Assembly: GCA_040391785.1 (NCBI GenBank)
Contig: JBEBXH010000010.1
Span: forward strand, 44,706 to 108,705
Direction of reading: 5' to 3'
DNA length: 64,000 nucleotides
Source: UBA5239 sp040391785
Lineage (GTDB): Bacteria; Verrucomicrobiota; Lentisphaeria; Victivallales; Victivallaceae
Shown here: one piece after another, positions 50,944-60,576 of the stretch
Layout of the letters: each line of letters begins with the position of its first letter
How positions within the stretch are numbered: the first letter of the stretch is position 1
The notes under the pieces: generated by a model
The model's database searches: none
Seen by the model: the letters and a program-made list of their open reading frames with translations, nothing else
Told to the model about the DNA's origin: nothing
Made by a program: the position numbers and the translations under genes

Positions 50944-53439
50944 ATGGAATTCAAAAAGGCTGATGTGTCCCGGGCCCTCTGGAGGCTTTTGGTATGCAGC
51001 GTCATGGCAGGGGTGTTTGTAATTCCGGCAAATGCTCAGGAGGATGCTGCAAGTAAACAGCTGAATGCGGAAATTGATTCAATGCGCGCTCAATATAAGG
51101 AAGAACTCGAGGCGATCGACGGAAAGATCGCGGAAGCCAGAAAAGCGACGCGGGAGAAGAAATATCCGGAAGCCAGCGGTCTTTATACGGAGGCCCAGGA
51201 AGCCCTGCAGAAATACGACGGGGATTTCGCCGCCAAAATGCGCCGTAACCTTGAAAACGAACTTTCCAAATTCCGAGCCGAGTGGTCCGGTACGGTTATC
51301 GAACGGGCCCGCGCAGAATTCCAGAAAGAGAATTTCGAAGACTCCATTAACTTCGCATCCGAGGCTGCCCTGATTGATTCCAAGCGCAGCAAGGAAGCCC
51401 AGAAACTGATCGAATTGTGCCGTCAGGAGCAGAAGGCCAAGGGTTTTACACACAGCACCAGTCTTGACGTATTCAACCCGGAATATCAGCAGATCGAAAA
51501 GGAAGTCGACAAGTTGTACCGGGAAGCCAGAATTTTCTATAATGACCGCCGTTTCGATGAAGCCCGCCGGAAACTTGAAGAAATCTATCTGCGCGATCCC
51601 TTCAACAGAAGGGCCAATGAACTTCTGGAAAAATGCTATCGCCAACTTTTCAAATACGGAATGTACCGTCACTCCACGGACGTTGACGGAATTATGGCTT
51701 ATAGCACCTGGGAATGGATCCAGGGGGTGCCGCCGGTGGGGGTGGAGCGGAGTATTGCGACATCACCGGTGGTGAAAACCCAGTCGACTGCCGAAGCTCA
51801 TTCCAAACTGGAATCGATCATTTTCCCGAATGTGGAATTCGACGATGCGGACATTAACTCCGTGATCCGTTATCTTGACCGCGGCGCCAAGCGTAATGAC
51901 CCGGAACAGAGCAATATCAGTATCATTGCCGGTTTCGACAGCACGGTAGCGGCGACGCTGCCCAAGGTGACCATGAGTTTCTCCAAGATTCCGCTGAGCG
52001 AAGTTCTGCGTTACCTCTGTAAGTCGGTCGGCCTCAAATACCGTATGGAGCAGAATGCGGTTATCATCGGTATGGGACTTGACGACATGCAGACGGAATA
52101 TTTCACCGTCCGCGGCGACTTGTTTGCCAGTATTGCGACAGCTGCCGGCGAAGGTGGCGGCGGTGGTGACGGCGGCGGTCTGGGCCTGGGAGCCGGCGGC
52201 GGCGGTGACGGCGGCGGTCTGGGCCTGGGAGCCGGGGCCGGCGGCGGTAGCAGACCCACGATCGGTTCGGATGCCCTGATTTCTTACTTTGTGCTGCGCG
52301 GTATTACCTTTGAAGAAGGCGCTTCGATCGCTTATGACAGCCGCGGCGGCCGGTTGATTGTCAAAAACACGTTGGAAAACCTGCGCAAGATGGATGATCT
52401 GCTGCGCCAGCTGGATGCCATCAAATTCCCACTGGTCATGGTGGAAGTGAAAATTGTTGAAATCAACCAGGTGGACGTGAACGAACTCGGTTTCGACTGG
52501 GTGTTCAATATTCCCGGCAGCGGCGGCGGCGATCCCGAGTCGCAGACTTGGTCGATCAACAAGAAAGAGTATGCCATTATCGATGGTGTGCAGCAGTTGA
52601 TCTGGTCGGGCGGTAATCCGCTGCGTTACTATTCGGCGGACAACCCGAATGCGATCGCTTCGGAAGTGGGAGCCACTTCGTCCAACTACAAACTGATCAA
52701 TGACCTGAAAATTTTCCCGAACTTCGGAGAATCCATTTTTGGCAAAGGTATGGACGTGAATCTGTCATTCTCGGTGAACGCGATTGCGCAGAATACCCGG
52801 ACGGAAACGCTGTCCACTCCGAAAATCCTGACCACCAGCGGCTCGGAAGCCACCATCGAAATGGTTGAAAGACGTTTCTATGCGGAAGACTGGGATGATC
52901 CGGAAACCAGTGTCAGCGGCAACAACGTGCAGATCAAGCCGCCGACTCCGGACTGGGGCGATGAACGCCGCGTCGGGGTCATGATGAAGACGACTCCGGT
53001 GGTGAGCCCGGACAATTATACGATTGAAATGCATCTCCAGCCGACGATTGTGGCGTTCCTCGGGGAGCAGGATTATCCGGTAGCGATCAAGACCTGGCGT
53101 ACCAAGGCCGACGGTTCGAAGATCGACGAGCGTAACCAGGACACCGTCATCAAGATGCCGATTTTCTCCGAGCGCTCGCTGGATGCCCGGGTCAAGGTTT
53201 ACAATGGTGAAACGATCGTGCTCGGCGGTATGATTCAGAATCAGAATGTCAACCGTAACGACAAATGGCCGATCATCGGTGATGTTCCGATCCTTGGCCG
53301 GTTCTTCAGCAGTCAGTTGGCTAAAACGGAAAAGGTTAACTTATTGATTTTTGTGACGACCAGGCTTGTCAATACCGACGGCAAACCGGTGCCGGTGCCG
53401 AATGACAGCAACCGCGGCGTGCCGGAATTCAACAGATAA
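50944..53439 (+). CDS. secretin-family outer membrane protein, Amuc_1098-like (first)
   Basis: About 831 residues from the ATG at 50944; an ATG at 50935 overlaps the ribosome site AAGGA. Signal peptide ending ANAQ. An N-terminal helical TPR-like region (about 35-260), then N-domains, then the secretin domain with the C-terminal NGETIVLGGMIQNQNVNRND and VPILGRFFSSQ. A Gly-rich patch (GDGGGLGLGAGGG twice) interrupts the N-domains. Secretins form the outer-membrane ring for pili or type II secretion. It is followed by a second secretin 21 bp on, so both are co-transcribed. Confidence 0.9.
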   Translation: MEFKKADVSRALWRLLVCSVMAGVFVIPANAQEDAASKQLNAEIDSMRAQYKEELEAIDGKIAEARKATREKKYPEASGLYTEAQEALQKYDGDFAAKMRRNLENELSKFRAEWSGTVIERARAEFQKENFEDSINFASEAALIDSKRSKEAQKLIELCRQEQKAKGFTHSTSLDVFNPEYQQIEKEVDKLYREARIFYNDRRFDEARRKLEEIYLRDPFNRRANELLEKCYRQLFKYGMYRHSTDVDGIMAYSTWEWIQGVPPVGVERSIATSPVVKTQSTAEAHSKLESIIFPNVEFDDADINSVIRYLDRGAKRNDPEQSNISIIAGFDSTVAATLPKVTMSFSKIPLSEVLRYLCKSVGLKYRMEQNAVIIGMGLDDMQTEYFTVRGDLFASIATAAGEGGGGGDGGGLGLGAGGGGDGGGLGLGAGAGGGSRPTIGSDALISYFVLRGITFEEGASIAYDSRGGRLIVKNTLENLRKMDDLLRQLDAIKFPLVMVEVKIVEINQVDVNELGFDWVFNIPGSGGGDPESQTWSINKKEYAIIDGVQQLIWSGGNPLRYYSADNPNAIASEVGATSSNYKLINDLKIFPNFGESIFGKGMDVNLSFSVNAIAQNTRTETLSTPKILTTSGSEATIEMVERRFYAEDWDDPETSVSGNNVQIKPPTPDWGDERRVGVMMKTTPVVSPDNYTIEMHLQPTIVAFLGEQDYPVAIKTWRTKADGSKIDERNQDTVIKMPIFSERSLDARVKVYNGETIVLGGMIQNQNVNRNDKWPIIGDVPILGRFFSSQLAKTEKVNLLIFVTTRLVNTDGKPVPVPNDSNRGVPEFNR
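52162..52239 (+). repeat. 39-bp tandem repeat inside the first secretin gene
   Basis: Two copies (52162-52200 and 52201-52239) differ at about three positions and encode the glycine-rich linker between N-domains. In-frame, so copy number could change without breaking the gene. Confidence 0.85.
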
Positions 53440-53460
53440 TACACGGAGGATATAATAAAG

Positions 53461-55854
53461 ATGCGAAGCGGTGTAAAGACATTTGGGCTGGTAATCTGCG
53501 GAGCGCTCGGAGTCGGCCTTCTGGCTCAGGAGAGTGACTTGGTTACCCGTGTTAAAGATATCCAGGGGGATATTCGTAAAGAAACGACGATTTATCAGGA
53601 ACTTGAGAACAAGGGCGATAAATTCTTCCTGCAGGGGAATGAAGAGTTTTTCAAGAACCAGTACAAGGAAGCGGTCGACAATTACCTGGAAGCGATTACG
53701 ATTTACAAATCCATCGGCGAAGGGGAAGATAATCCGGATTTCCGCAAGAAAATCAGTACCTGCCGTGAACAGATTTCCAAAACTTATTTCAACTGGTCCG
53801 AAGCCCTGGCCTTGCAGGCCGAAGGTGAGGCGTCCTCCAGTAAATTCACGGAAGCGATCAAACTTTGCCGCGAAGCCATATTGATCTATCCCGATCACAA
53901 GAAGAAATTGGAAAAGCGCATTGCCCGTTATGAAGAAATGCAGAAAACTGCGGATCGCCAGAATGAAGTTCAGGAAACCCGTCTGATCAAGAATAAGGAA
54001 GAGCGGGAATACAATATCCAGTTGCTGTTGAAGCAGGCCCGGCTGTTGACGGTCCGGCAGCGTTTGCAGGATGCCCGCGATAAGTATGATGAAATTCTGG
54101 TGCAGGATCCGTACCGTATCGAAGCGATCCAGGGCAAGCAGGCGGTAAATCTCAGGATCAGCAAAGCCGGTGAAGAGCGTTTCAATAAAGTCGGCAACAT
54201 GGAAGCGGTGGTCGAGGCCCTGTGGAAATGGGCGATGCCGCTCAAGCAGGTGGACGTGAACCCCGCCGGCGACGGCTGGAAACCGCAAGTGCCGAAGGCC
54301 CTGGCGGAAAACAAAATACAGCAGAAGCTGAAAAGCATTGTAATTCCGCGTATCGACTTTGAAGACGTGACGATTCCTACTGCGATCAAGTACATCCGCG
54401 AACAGAGCAAAGTGCATGATCCGGAAGGGGAAGGTGTCAACATCTATTTGCGTCTTGCCCGTCCTGAAGAGTTGACTGGCGAAGGCGCCGCCCCCGGTGC
54501 GGCCCCCCGGAGACCGACCGAAATCACGACGACTTTTGATGAAAACAATATCGGTGAAGAAGGCGGCGAGAATTATGACGGACCGGCCACCACGGCCGAG
54601 AATACGCTGAACTTCGCTTTGAATGACAAAACCTTGCAGGAAGCGATTTATTTCCTGTGCCGCGCCGCCAATTTGAGAATGCGGGTTGAAAAATACGCCG
54701 TAGTGGTGGCTTCGCACAATATTCCGCTGGATGACCTCGAAACCAAAATTTTCCCGCTGGAACTGGCCGCGTTGTCGTCCATCGGCGGCGGTTCTGATCC
54801 CGAACAGCTGATGCGTTATTTCAAGGATCGCGGTATCCGCTTTCCGGAAGGCGCCAAAGTGGTGTTCGACCCGAAGATCAGCCGTCTGATTGCCACCAAT
54901 ACGGTCGAAAACCTGCGGGAAATCGAACTGGCGGTATTGAATGAACTGAACCAGGTGGACCCGATGGTCCAGATTCAGGCGAAGTTCGTGGAAATTGAAC
55001 AGACCGACCTGAAGGAACTGGGATTCAACTACGCGTTGTCGCGTGTGATTCCGGAAGGTGAATCCACGGACGGCAAGCTGGAATTCGGAGAGAACAGTGC
55101 GACTTTGCTGCGGAGCTTGCCGGCGTCGGAATATAACGCCAGTGACCAGCTCATCGTGTTCGAGCGCTCCTGGAACAACTATAATTTCGGAATGGCGGTG
55201 AATGCCATTGACCAGGCTGACAACAAGGACATCCTCTCTTCGCCGCGTATTACCACGATGAACGGCCAGAGAGCCACGATCCGCATGGTCCGGCTGGTCT
55301 GGCTGCCCGATGACTACAGTGACCCGACCGAAGAAACCCACAACGCCAGCAATGACTCGAGTACTTCGTTTACCGTGTACATGGCCGGCAGTCCGGAGTT
55401 CGAAGAGTATGAGCTCGGGGTTACCATGGACGTCACCCCCAGCGTCGACCTGGAGGAACAAACGATCACCCTGCGGGTTGCCCCGATGATCACGGACCAT
55501 ACCGGCTGGACCGCGTATACTTACAAAGCCAATGCCGAAGACTCCTTGAGCACGACCATGAAGAAACCGATTATCTCCGAACGCAGGATCGATACGAATA
55601 TCACCATCAAGGATGGCGAGACCATCGTCCTCGGCGGCATCATCAAAGATGCTACCAACAGTATGGATGACAAGATTCCGATTCTCGGAGACATTCCGAT
55701 CGTTGGACGGCTTTTCCAGTCCAAGATGAAGAAAAGCATCAAAACCAATCTGTTGATCTTCCTGCATTGCCGTTTGATCAAACCGGATGGTTCGCCGTTC
55801 TTCCCGGAAAACATTGTGCCGCGCGGTTTGCCGACTTTCCGTGCTGAACAGTAA
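53461..55854 (+). CDS. secretin-family outer membrane protein, Amuc_1098-like (second)
   Basis: A protein of 797 residues. Signal peptide KTFGLVICGALGVGLLAQ, a long helical TPR-like N-terminal half, N-domains (about 280-500) and a secretin domain ending with KDGETIVLGGIIKDATNSMD and IPIVGRLFQSKMKK. Clearly paralogous to the upstream gene but without its Gly-rich linker. Two adjacent secretins in one operon are unusual. They may form separate rings, alternate, or one may take a different filament. GGAGG lies 12 bp before the ATG. Confidence 0.9.
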   Translation: MRSGVKTFGLVICGALGVGLLAQESDLVTRVKDIQGDIRKETTIYQELENKGDKFFLQGNEEFFKNQYKEAVDNYLEAITIYKSIGEGEDNPDFRKKISTCREQISKTYFNWSEALALQAEGEASSSKFTEAIKLCREAILIYPDHKKKLEKRIARYEEMQKTADRQNEVQETRLIKNKEEREYNIQLLLKQARLLTVRQRLQDARDKYDEILVQDPYRIEAIQGKQAVNLRISKAGEERFNKVGNMEAVVEALWKWAMPLKQVDVNPAGDGWKPQVPKALAENKIQQKLKSIVIPRIDFEDVTIPTAIKYIREQSKVHDPEGEGVNIYLRLARPEELTGEGAAPGAAPRRPTEITTTFDENNIGEEGGENYDGPATTAENTLNFALNDKTLQEAIYFLCRAANLRMRVEKYAVVVASHNIPLDDLETKIFPLELAALSSIGGGSDPEQLMRYFKDRGIRFPEGAKVVFDPKISRLIATNTVENLREIELAVLNELNQVDPMVQIQAKFVEIEQTDLKELGFNYALSRVIPEGESTDGKLEFGENSATLLRSLPASEYNASDQLIVFERSWNNYNFGMAVNAIDQADNKDILSSPRITTMNGQRATIRMVRLVWLPDDYSDPTEETHNASNDSSTSFTVYMAGSPEFEEYELGVTMDVTPSVDLEEQTITLRVAPMITDHTGWTAYTYKANAEDSLSTTMKKPIISERRIDTNITIKDGETIVLGGIIKDATNSMDDKIPILGDIPIVGRLFQSKMKKSIKTNLLIFLHCRLIKPDGSPFFPENIVPRGLPTFRAEQ

Positions 55855-56743
55855 GAAAAAATGGTTATGGCCGGCACTGGCGGCAGTTCTGCTGACCGGA
55901 TGCCGGCCTTATACTGCCGTGATTCCTGCTTTTGACGGCGGGAACGCATATGCGTTGGCCGGAAAGCTGGTGGCCTTCGGCAAGCGTTGTTCGGGGACGG
56001 AGGCGTACATGCGCCAGGCGGAATTCATCGCTCAGGAGGCGCGTGATGCCGGCGCAGAAGTGTCGTTTCAGGATTTCCGGCAGCAAACGGTAAAAGGGCT
56101 GATTAATTTCCGGAACATCGTTGCGGAAGTAAAAGGGGCCGACAAACGCTTCCTCATCATCAGTGCGCACTGCGATCTGAAGGATCTTGATATTCCTGAA
56201 TTTGAAGGCGCGAACGACGGCGCCTCCGGTACGGCGGTACAGCTGGAAATGCTCCGGGCGCTGCAGCGCAGCAAGGCGGTGCCGCCGGTAAGTCTCCGGT
56301 TTGTGTTTTTCGACGGCGAGGAGTGCATGGTCGCCTATTCCGATCATGACGGGCTGTTTGGCAGCCGTCATTATGCCGGTGCCATGACGAAGGAGGAGCG
56401 GAAATTATGCCTGGGCGTAATCAACATCGACATGGTCGGTGACCGGGATCTGCTGCTGACCTTGCCGGTTAACAGCGACGAAGGGCTGGCGAAGCTGGCG
56501 CTGCGGGCGGCGGAGAGCTCTGGAAATAGTATATATATGGCGCGTTCGGAGCAGACGATTCTGGATGATCACGTGCCATTTGCAGGGAAAGGAATTCCGG
56601 CGCTGACGCTGATTGATTTCAGCTATGGTCCAGCGAATTCCTATTGGCATACCGGTGCGGACCGGATGGACAAAATTTCTGCGAAAAGTCTGGAAATTAC
56701 CGGAAATGTGGTGTTTTCCATGATTTGGGGCATAAAAAACTAG
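55841..56743 (+). CDS. lipoprotein of the M28/glutaminyl-peptide cyclotransferase family
   Basis: About 300 residues. I take the GTG at 55841, inside the end of the secretin gene, because it gives a lipoprotein signal with lipobox LLTGC; the true start is uncertain. Zinc and catalytic features of the family: SAHCDLKDL, GANDGASGTAVQ, FFDGEECMVAYSDHDGLFGS, INIDMVGD and WHTGADRMD. The FFDGEE...SDHDGLFGSRH run matches glutaminyl cyclases, which turn N-terminal Gln into pyroglutamate, more than aminopeptidases. It is anchored outside the inner membrane and overlaps the pilus-like operon, so it may cap exported pilus-like proteins. Confidence 0.8.
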   Translation: MLNSKKKWLWPALAAVLLTGCRPYTAVIPAFDGGNAYALAGKLVAFGKRCSGTEAYMRQAEFIAQEARDAGAEVSFQDFRQQTVKGLINFRNIVAEVKGADKRFLIISAHCDLKDLDIPEFEGANDGASGTAVQLEMLRALQRSKAVPPVSLRFVFFDGEECMVAYSDHDGLFGSRHYAGAMTKEERKLCLGVINIDMVGDRDLLLTLPVNSDEGLAKLALRAAESSGNSIYMARSEQTILDDHVPFAGKGIPALTLIDFSYGPANSYWHTGADRMDKISAKSLEITGNVVFSMIWGIKN

Positions 56744-56844
56744 TTTTTTTTTCGTTTCCGACTGGAAATTACGAAAAAACAAGCAAGATTTAATAGAGAC
56801 ATGTTTTGTAGAAATAAGCCGGTAACAAAAACAAGGAGGAAAAA

Positions 56845-57621
56845 ATGAATTTTGTAACGGTCTTAATCGCACTGGTGATGTTCATTGCGTTAGTCGGAAT
56901 GATCGTCTGTTCGAAGAAACAAAAAACCAGTCCGATCGCTCAGCCGATTGCCATTGTTCTGCTGATCATTGTTATCGCCTGCGGCGTCGGTATTCTGTAC
57001 CGCACCGACATTCTGGGCAATCCGACCAACCGTTTCCAGGCCTATGAGAATACTTACCATGCATCGCAAGGTGTGGTTCTTGGCCAGTTCATCAAAGCCA
57101 ACTTCCCCGACAAGAAAGTTCTGCTCCTTCTTGAAACCGATTATGCCACCAACCCGCGCACCAAGATTCTCGAAGACGCTCTGAAGCAAGGGGCGGGCGG
57201 TAACCTGGACATTGTAACGGCTACCCTGCAGTTGGCGAACCGTCCGAACAACCCGGAAATGGGCATGGAAATGCCGTTGTTCGAAATGATGACCGCCGCG
57301 GATTTCGACAAAGCGCTTGAATCCTACAAGGATTGTGGCGTGGTCATCAGCTGTATCGGTCTGCCCCGCGATATCCAGAAAATGAAAGTCTGGACGCAGA
57401 AAGACGATGTACGTCCGAAGATTCTGCTGCTGAACGCATTTGATATGCGCGGCTATGACAAGATGATCGAACGCGGTATGATCTCGGCGATCGTGGCAGT
57501 CGGCCCGGATGCCAAGTTCACCGAAGATGCTCCGCCGCGCGACCCGCAGGCTGCCTTCGATGTACGCTATGTGTTGATCGACAAGAGCAATATTGAGAAA
57601 TTTGGTAATATGTTCAGATAA
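56845..57621 (+). CDS. unknown membrane-anchored protein at the end of the pilus-like locus
   Basis: A protein of 258 residues. Two N-terminal membrane helices (about 3-22 and 33-53) and a soluble alpha/beta domain of about 200 residues with KKVLLLLETDYATNPRT and DCGVVISCIGLP, in the style of a Rossmann or periplasmic-binding-like fold. I recognise no family. AAGGAGG precedes the ATG and a terminator follows. It may belong to the pilus-like locus by position (101 bp from the cyclase gene) or stand alone. Confidence 0.7.
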   Translation: MNFVTVLIALVMFIALVGMIVCSKKQKTSPIAQPIAIVLLIIVIACGVGILYRTDILGNPTNRFQAYENTYHASQGVVLGQFIKANFPDKKVLLLLETDYATNPRTKILEDALKQGAGGNLDIVTATLQLANRPNNPEMGMEMPLFEMMTAADFDKALESYKDCGVVISCIGLPRDIQKMKVWTQKDDVRPKILLLNAFDMRGYDKMIERGMISAIVAVGPDAKFTEDAPPRDPQAAFDVRYVLIDKSNIEKFGNMFR

Positions 57622-57648
57622 GCGGCATATTCGAAAATTTGATAAAAG

Positions 57649-57676
57649 CTCCGGTCCACAAGGTCCGGAGTTTTTT
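57649..57676 (+). terminator. rho-independent terminator after the pilus-like locus
   Basis: CTCCGG...CC pairs with GG...CCGGAG around ACAA (one mismatch), followed by six T. It ends the unit before uvrB. Confidence 0.85.
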
Positions 57677-57717
57677 GTTTATCAGTAGACCGTTTTCAAG
57701 CGGGAGTGGAGTAATTT

Positions 57718-59736
57718 ATGGCGATGTTCAAGTTAAAATCGGATTTCAAGCCGGCAGGCGACCAGCCGGAGGCGATTGCCGCGCTGGTGAAGGGGTTGAA
57801 GGAAGGCAAGGCGGCGCAGACGCTGCTGGGGGTTACCGGCTCCGGCAAAACGTTTACGCTGGCCAATGTGATCGCCCAGTTCGAGCGTCCGGTACTGATC
57901 ATGTCGCACAACAAGACGCTGGCGGCTCAGCTCTACAGTGAATTCAAGGCATTTTTTCCGGAAAACGCGGTGGAGTACTTCATCAGCTATTACGATTATT
58001 ACCTGCCCGAATCCTATATCCCGCAGACGGATACCTATATCGCCAAGGACTGCAGCATCAATGAAAATATCGAACGGCTGCGCCTTTCCACTACCGCCTC
58101 GCTGATCGAGCGCCGCGACGTGATCGTGGTGGCGAGCGTTTCCAGTATTTACAACCTGGGGTCGCCGACCGACTTCGAGCATATGTGCGTATCGCTGCGC
58201 ATTGGGGCCGAGATGCCGCGAAACGAGTTCCTCCGCTCCCTGGTGGCGATTCAGTACGAACGCAACGACGCGGCCCCGGAAAAGGGCCAATTCCGGGTTC
58301 GCGGCGATTCGGTCGATGTCTTCGAGCCGCAGCGCGACGATTTCATCCGGGTGAACTTCTGGGGCGACGAAGTGGAGAGCCTCTCCCGGCGCAACATCAC
58401 TACCGGCAAGCAGATTGCCGAACTGAACCGGGTGGTCCTTTTCCCGTGCCGGCACTTCGTCATGCCGCCGGACCGCATGGAGGGGGCGGTGGCGTCCATC
58501 AAGCAGGAGATGAAGGAGCGGGTGGAGTGGTTCGAGCGGAATGGACGGCTGATCGAGGCGCAGCGGATTTATCAGCGGGTGACTTACGACATGGAAATGG
58601 TGCGCGAGATCGGTTATTGCAGCGGCATCGAAAACTACTCCATGCATTTCGCCAACCGCCTGCCGGGTTCGCTGCCGGATTCGCTGTTCGGGTTTTTCCC
58701 GAAGGATATGCTGACGATCATCGATGAATCGCACGTGTCGATCCCGCAGATCGGGGCCATGTACAAGGCGGACCGCAGCCGCAAAGAGACGCTGGTCGAA
58801 CACGGGTTCCGGCTGCCCTCGGCGCTGGAAAACCGTCCGCTGAAGTTCGATGAATTTGAATCGTTGCACAATGACACCATCTATGTTTCGGCGACCCCTG
58901 CCGAGTTTGAACTGAAAAAATCGGGTAAAGCCATTGAACAGCTGATCCGCCCGACCGGGCTCCTTGATCCCGAAGTAGAGGTCCGTCCGCTCGAAGGACA
59001 GGTGGATGACGTGATGGCCGAAATCCGGCGCGCCGCCACCCGCGGCGAACGTGTGCTGGTCACCACGCTGACCAAGAAGTCCGCTGAACGGCTGGCCGAT
59101 TACCTGAATGACCTCGGGGTGCGGGCCAATTACCTGCATTCGGAACTGGATGCGCTGGAGCGCGTCCGGGTGTTGAATAAACTGCGCGAGGGCGATTTTG
59201 ACTGTCTGATCGGGATCAACCTGTTGCGCGAGGGGATCGACCTGCCGGAAGTCGCGCTGGTGGCGATTCTGGACGCCGACAAAGAAGGGTTCCTGCGTTC
59301 GACACGGTCGCTGGTCCAGGTGGCCGGGCGCGCCGCGCGAAACGTCGACGGACGCGTGATCATGTATGCCGAGCACGTGACCCCCGCCATGCAGAATCTG
59401 CTGGACGAGACGGCGCGCCGCCGCGAGAGACAGCTCGCCTACAACAAGAAGCACGGGATCACCCCGAAGACGATCGCCAAGGCCGCGCGCCAGTCGATCG
59501 CCGACATCATCGCCCCGGAAAAGCGCGATCTCGAATACACCCGCGACAACGCCAACCGCCAGGTCTTTTCGGTGGCGGAAGCGCCCGGCGTCTATACCGA
59601 GGAACTCCTCAGCGAGCGCGAAATGGACGCCCTGGTGGCCGAGCTGGAAAAAGAGATGCTCGAAGCCGCCGAGGCGCTGGAATTCGAGCGCGCTGCCGAC
59701 CTGCGCGACCGCTTGCGCGGCATGAACAAACTGTGA
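57718..59736 (+). CDS. uvrB: excinuclease ABC subunit B
   Basis: A protein of 672 residues, the usual length. Walker A GVTGSGKTFTLANV, the beta-hairpin YYDYYLPESYIPQTDTYI that probes the damaged strand, the helicase motif DESHVSIPQIG, motif VI QVAGRAARN and the C-terminal UVR segment (about 630-665) that contacts UvrC. It acts in nucleotide excision repair with UvrA and UvrC. Its 3' end lies 1 bp from the 3' end of the converging gene. Confidence 0.98.
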   Translation: MAMFKLKSDFKPAGDQPEAIAALVKGLKEGKAAQTLLGVTGSGKTFTLANVIAQFERPVLIMSHNKTLAAQLYSEFKAFFPENAVEYFISYYDYYLPESYIPQTDTYIAKDCSINENIERLRLSTTASLIERRDVIVVASVSSIYNLGSPTDFEHMCVSLRIGAEMPRNEFLRSLVAIQYERNDAAPEKGQFRVRGDSVDVFEPQRDDFIRVNFWGDEVESLSRRNITTGKQIAELNRVVLFPCRHFVMPPDRMEGAVASIKQEMKERVEWFERNGRLIEAQRIYQRVTYDMEMVREIGYCSGIENYSMHFANRLPGSLPDSLFGFFPKDMLTIIDESHVSIPQIGAMYKADRSRKETLVEHGFRLPSALENRPLKFDEFESLHNDTIYVSATPAEFELKKSGKAIEQLIRPTGLLDPEVEVRPLEGQVDDVMAEIRRAATRGERVLVTTLTKKSAERLADYLNDLGVRANYLHSELDALERVRVLNKLREGDFDCLIGINLLREGIDLPEVALVAILDADKEGFLRSTRSLVQVAGRAARNVDGRVIMYAEHVTPAMQNLLDETARRRERQLAYNKKHGITPKTIAKAARQSIADIIAPEKRDLEYTRDNANRQVFSVAEAPGVYTEELLSEREMDALVAELEKEMLEAAEALEFERAADLRDRLRGMNKL

Positions 59737-59737
59737 G

Positions 59738-60562
59738 TCAATCGCTTTCCCGCAGTAAGTTCTGCACATAGCGTATTGCGGTCCGGTATTCCTCCTCGGA
59801 GTGCAGGTGCTCGATGAGGAACGGCATGTCGGGATCGGTCTGCGTGGCCAGTTGCGCGTAGGCCGGGAGGTCCAGCGCACCTTCTCCGCAGGGAACTTCC
59901 TTCAAATTGAAGGTCAAGAAGCGCTCCAGCCGGACATCTTTCGCATGGCAGCTTTTGATATACTTGCCAAGCAGCTGGAAACATTCCTGAATGAACCGGG
60001 TATTGAAGAAATAGCGCTCCGGCGATGAGATCATATTGACCACGTCGAGGTGCACGGCGAAGCCCGGACGGTCGATCTCCTTGAGCAGTTTCAGATAATT
60101 CGCGGGCGAGTCCGGATACATCCACGGCATGGGCTCCAGGGTATAGAACGTGTGAACCGGTTTTACCGCGTCGATGATGGCGCGGGTGGTTTCGACGATA
60201 CTCGCCCAGGATTCGGCGGAGTAATTTTCGGCATAGCCGCCATCCCAGATTTCGCCGGTAGTTCCCGCGATATTGACGCAGCATCCGGCCTTGACGTATT
60301 CGGCCAGGGCGAGCTGCCGCCGGCAGTACTCAATATTGGCGGCGCGTTCGCCGGGGTCGCGGGTCAAGGGGTTGCGCCACGCGCCCACTTCGGCAATCAC
60401 CAGATCATGGTCGCGGCAGGCGTCGACATAGCGGTCGATCAACTTATCGTCGGTGCGGTAGTCGCAGGGGAAATACACCGCGCGCAGCCCCCAGTCATAT
60501 TGTTTTCCGGCCCACTCCGCCGGCGAGTCGTGTTTGATTGAACCGCATATTCCAAGACGCAT
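59738..60562 (-). CDS. sugar phosphate isomerase/epimerase-type TIM barrel protein
   Basis: A protein of 274 residues of the AP-endonuclease-2/xylose-isomerase-like fold. Metal-binding candidates: Glu in LEPMPWMYP, Asp in HLDVVNMIS, His in SCHAKDVRL and Glu in FLIEHLHSE. IolE and IolI belong to the same fold. GAGGTGAAAA precedes the ATG. It follows a Gfo/Idh/MocA gene by 14 bp; such pairs oxidise and isomerise sugars or inositols. Confidence 0.87.
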   Translation of the reverse strand: MRLGICGSIKHDSPAEWAGKQYDWGLRAVYFPCDYRTDDKLIDRYVDACRDHDLVIAEVGAWRNPLTRDPGERAANIEYCRRQLALAEYVKAGCCVNIAGTTGEIWDGGYAENYSAESWASIVETTRAIIDAVKPVHTFYTLEPMPWMYPDSPANYLKLLKEIDRPGFAVHLDVVNMISSPERYFFNTRFIQECFQLLGKYIKSCHAKDVRLERFLTFNLKEVPCGEGALDLPAYAQLATQTDPDMPFLIEHLHSEEEYRTAIRYVQNLLRESD

Positions 60563-60576
60563 TTTTCACCTCGTGT

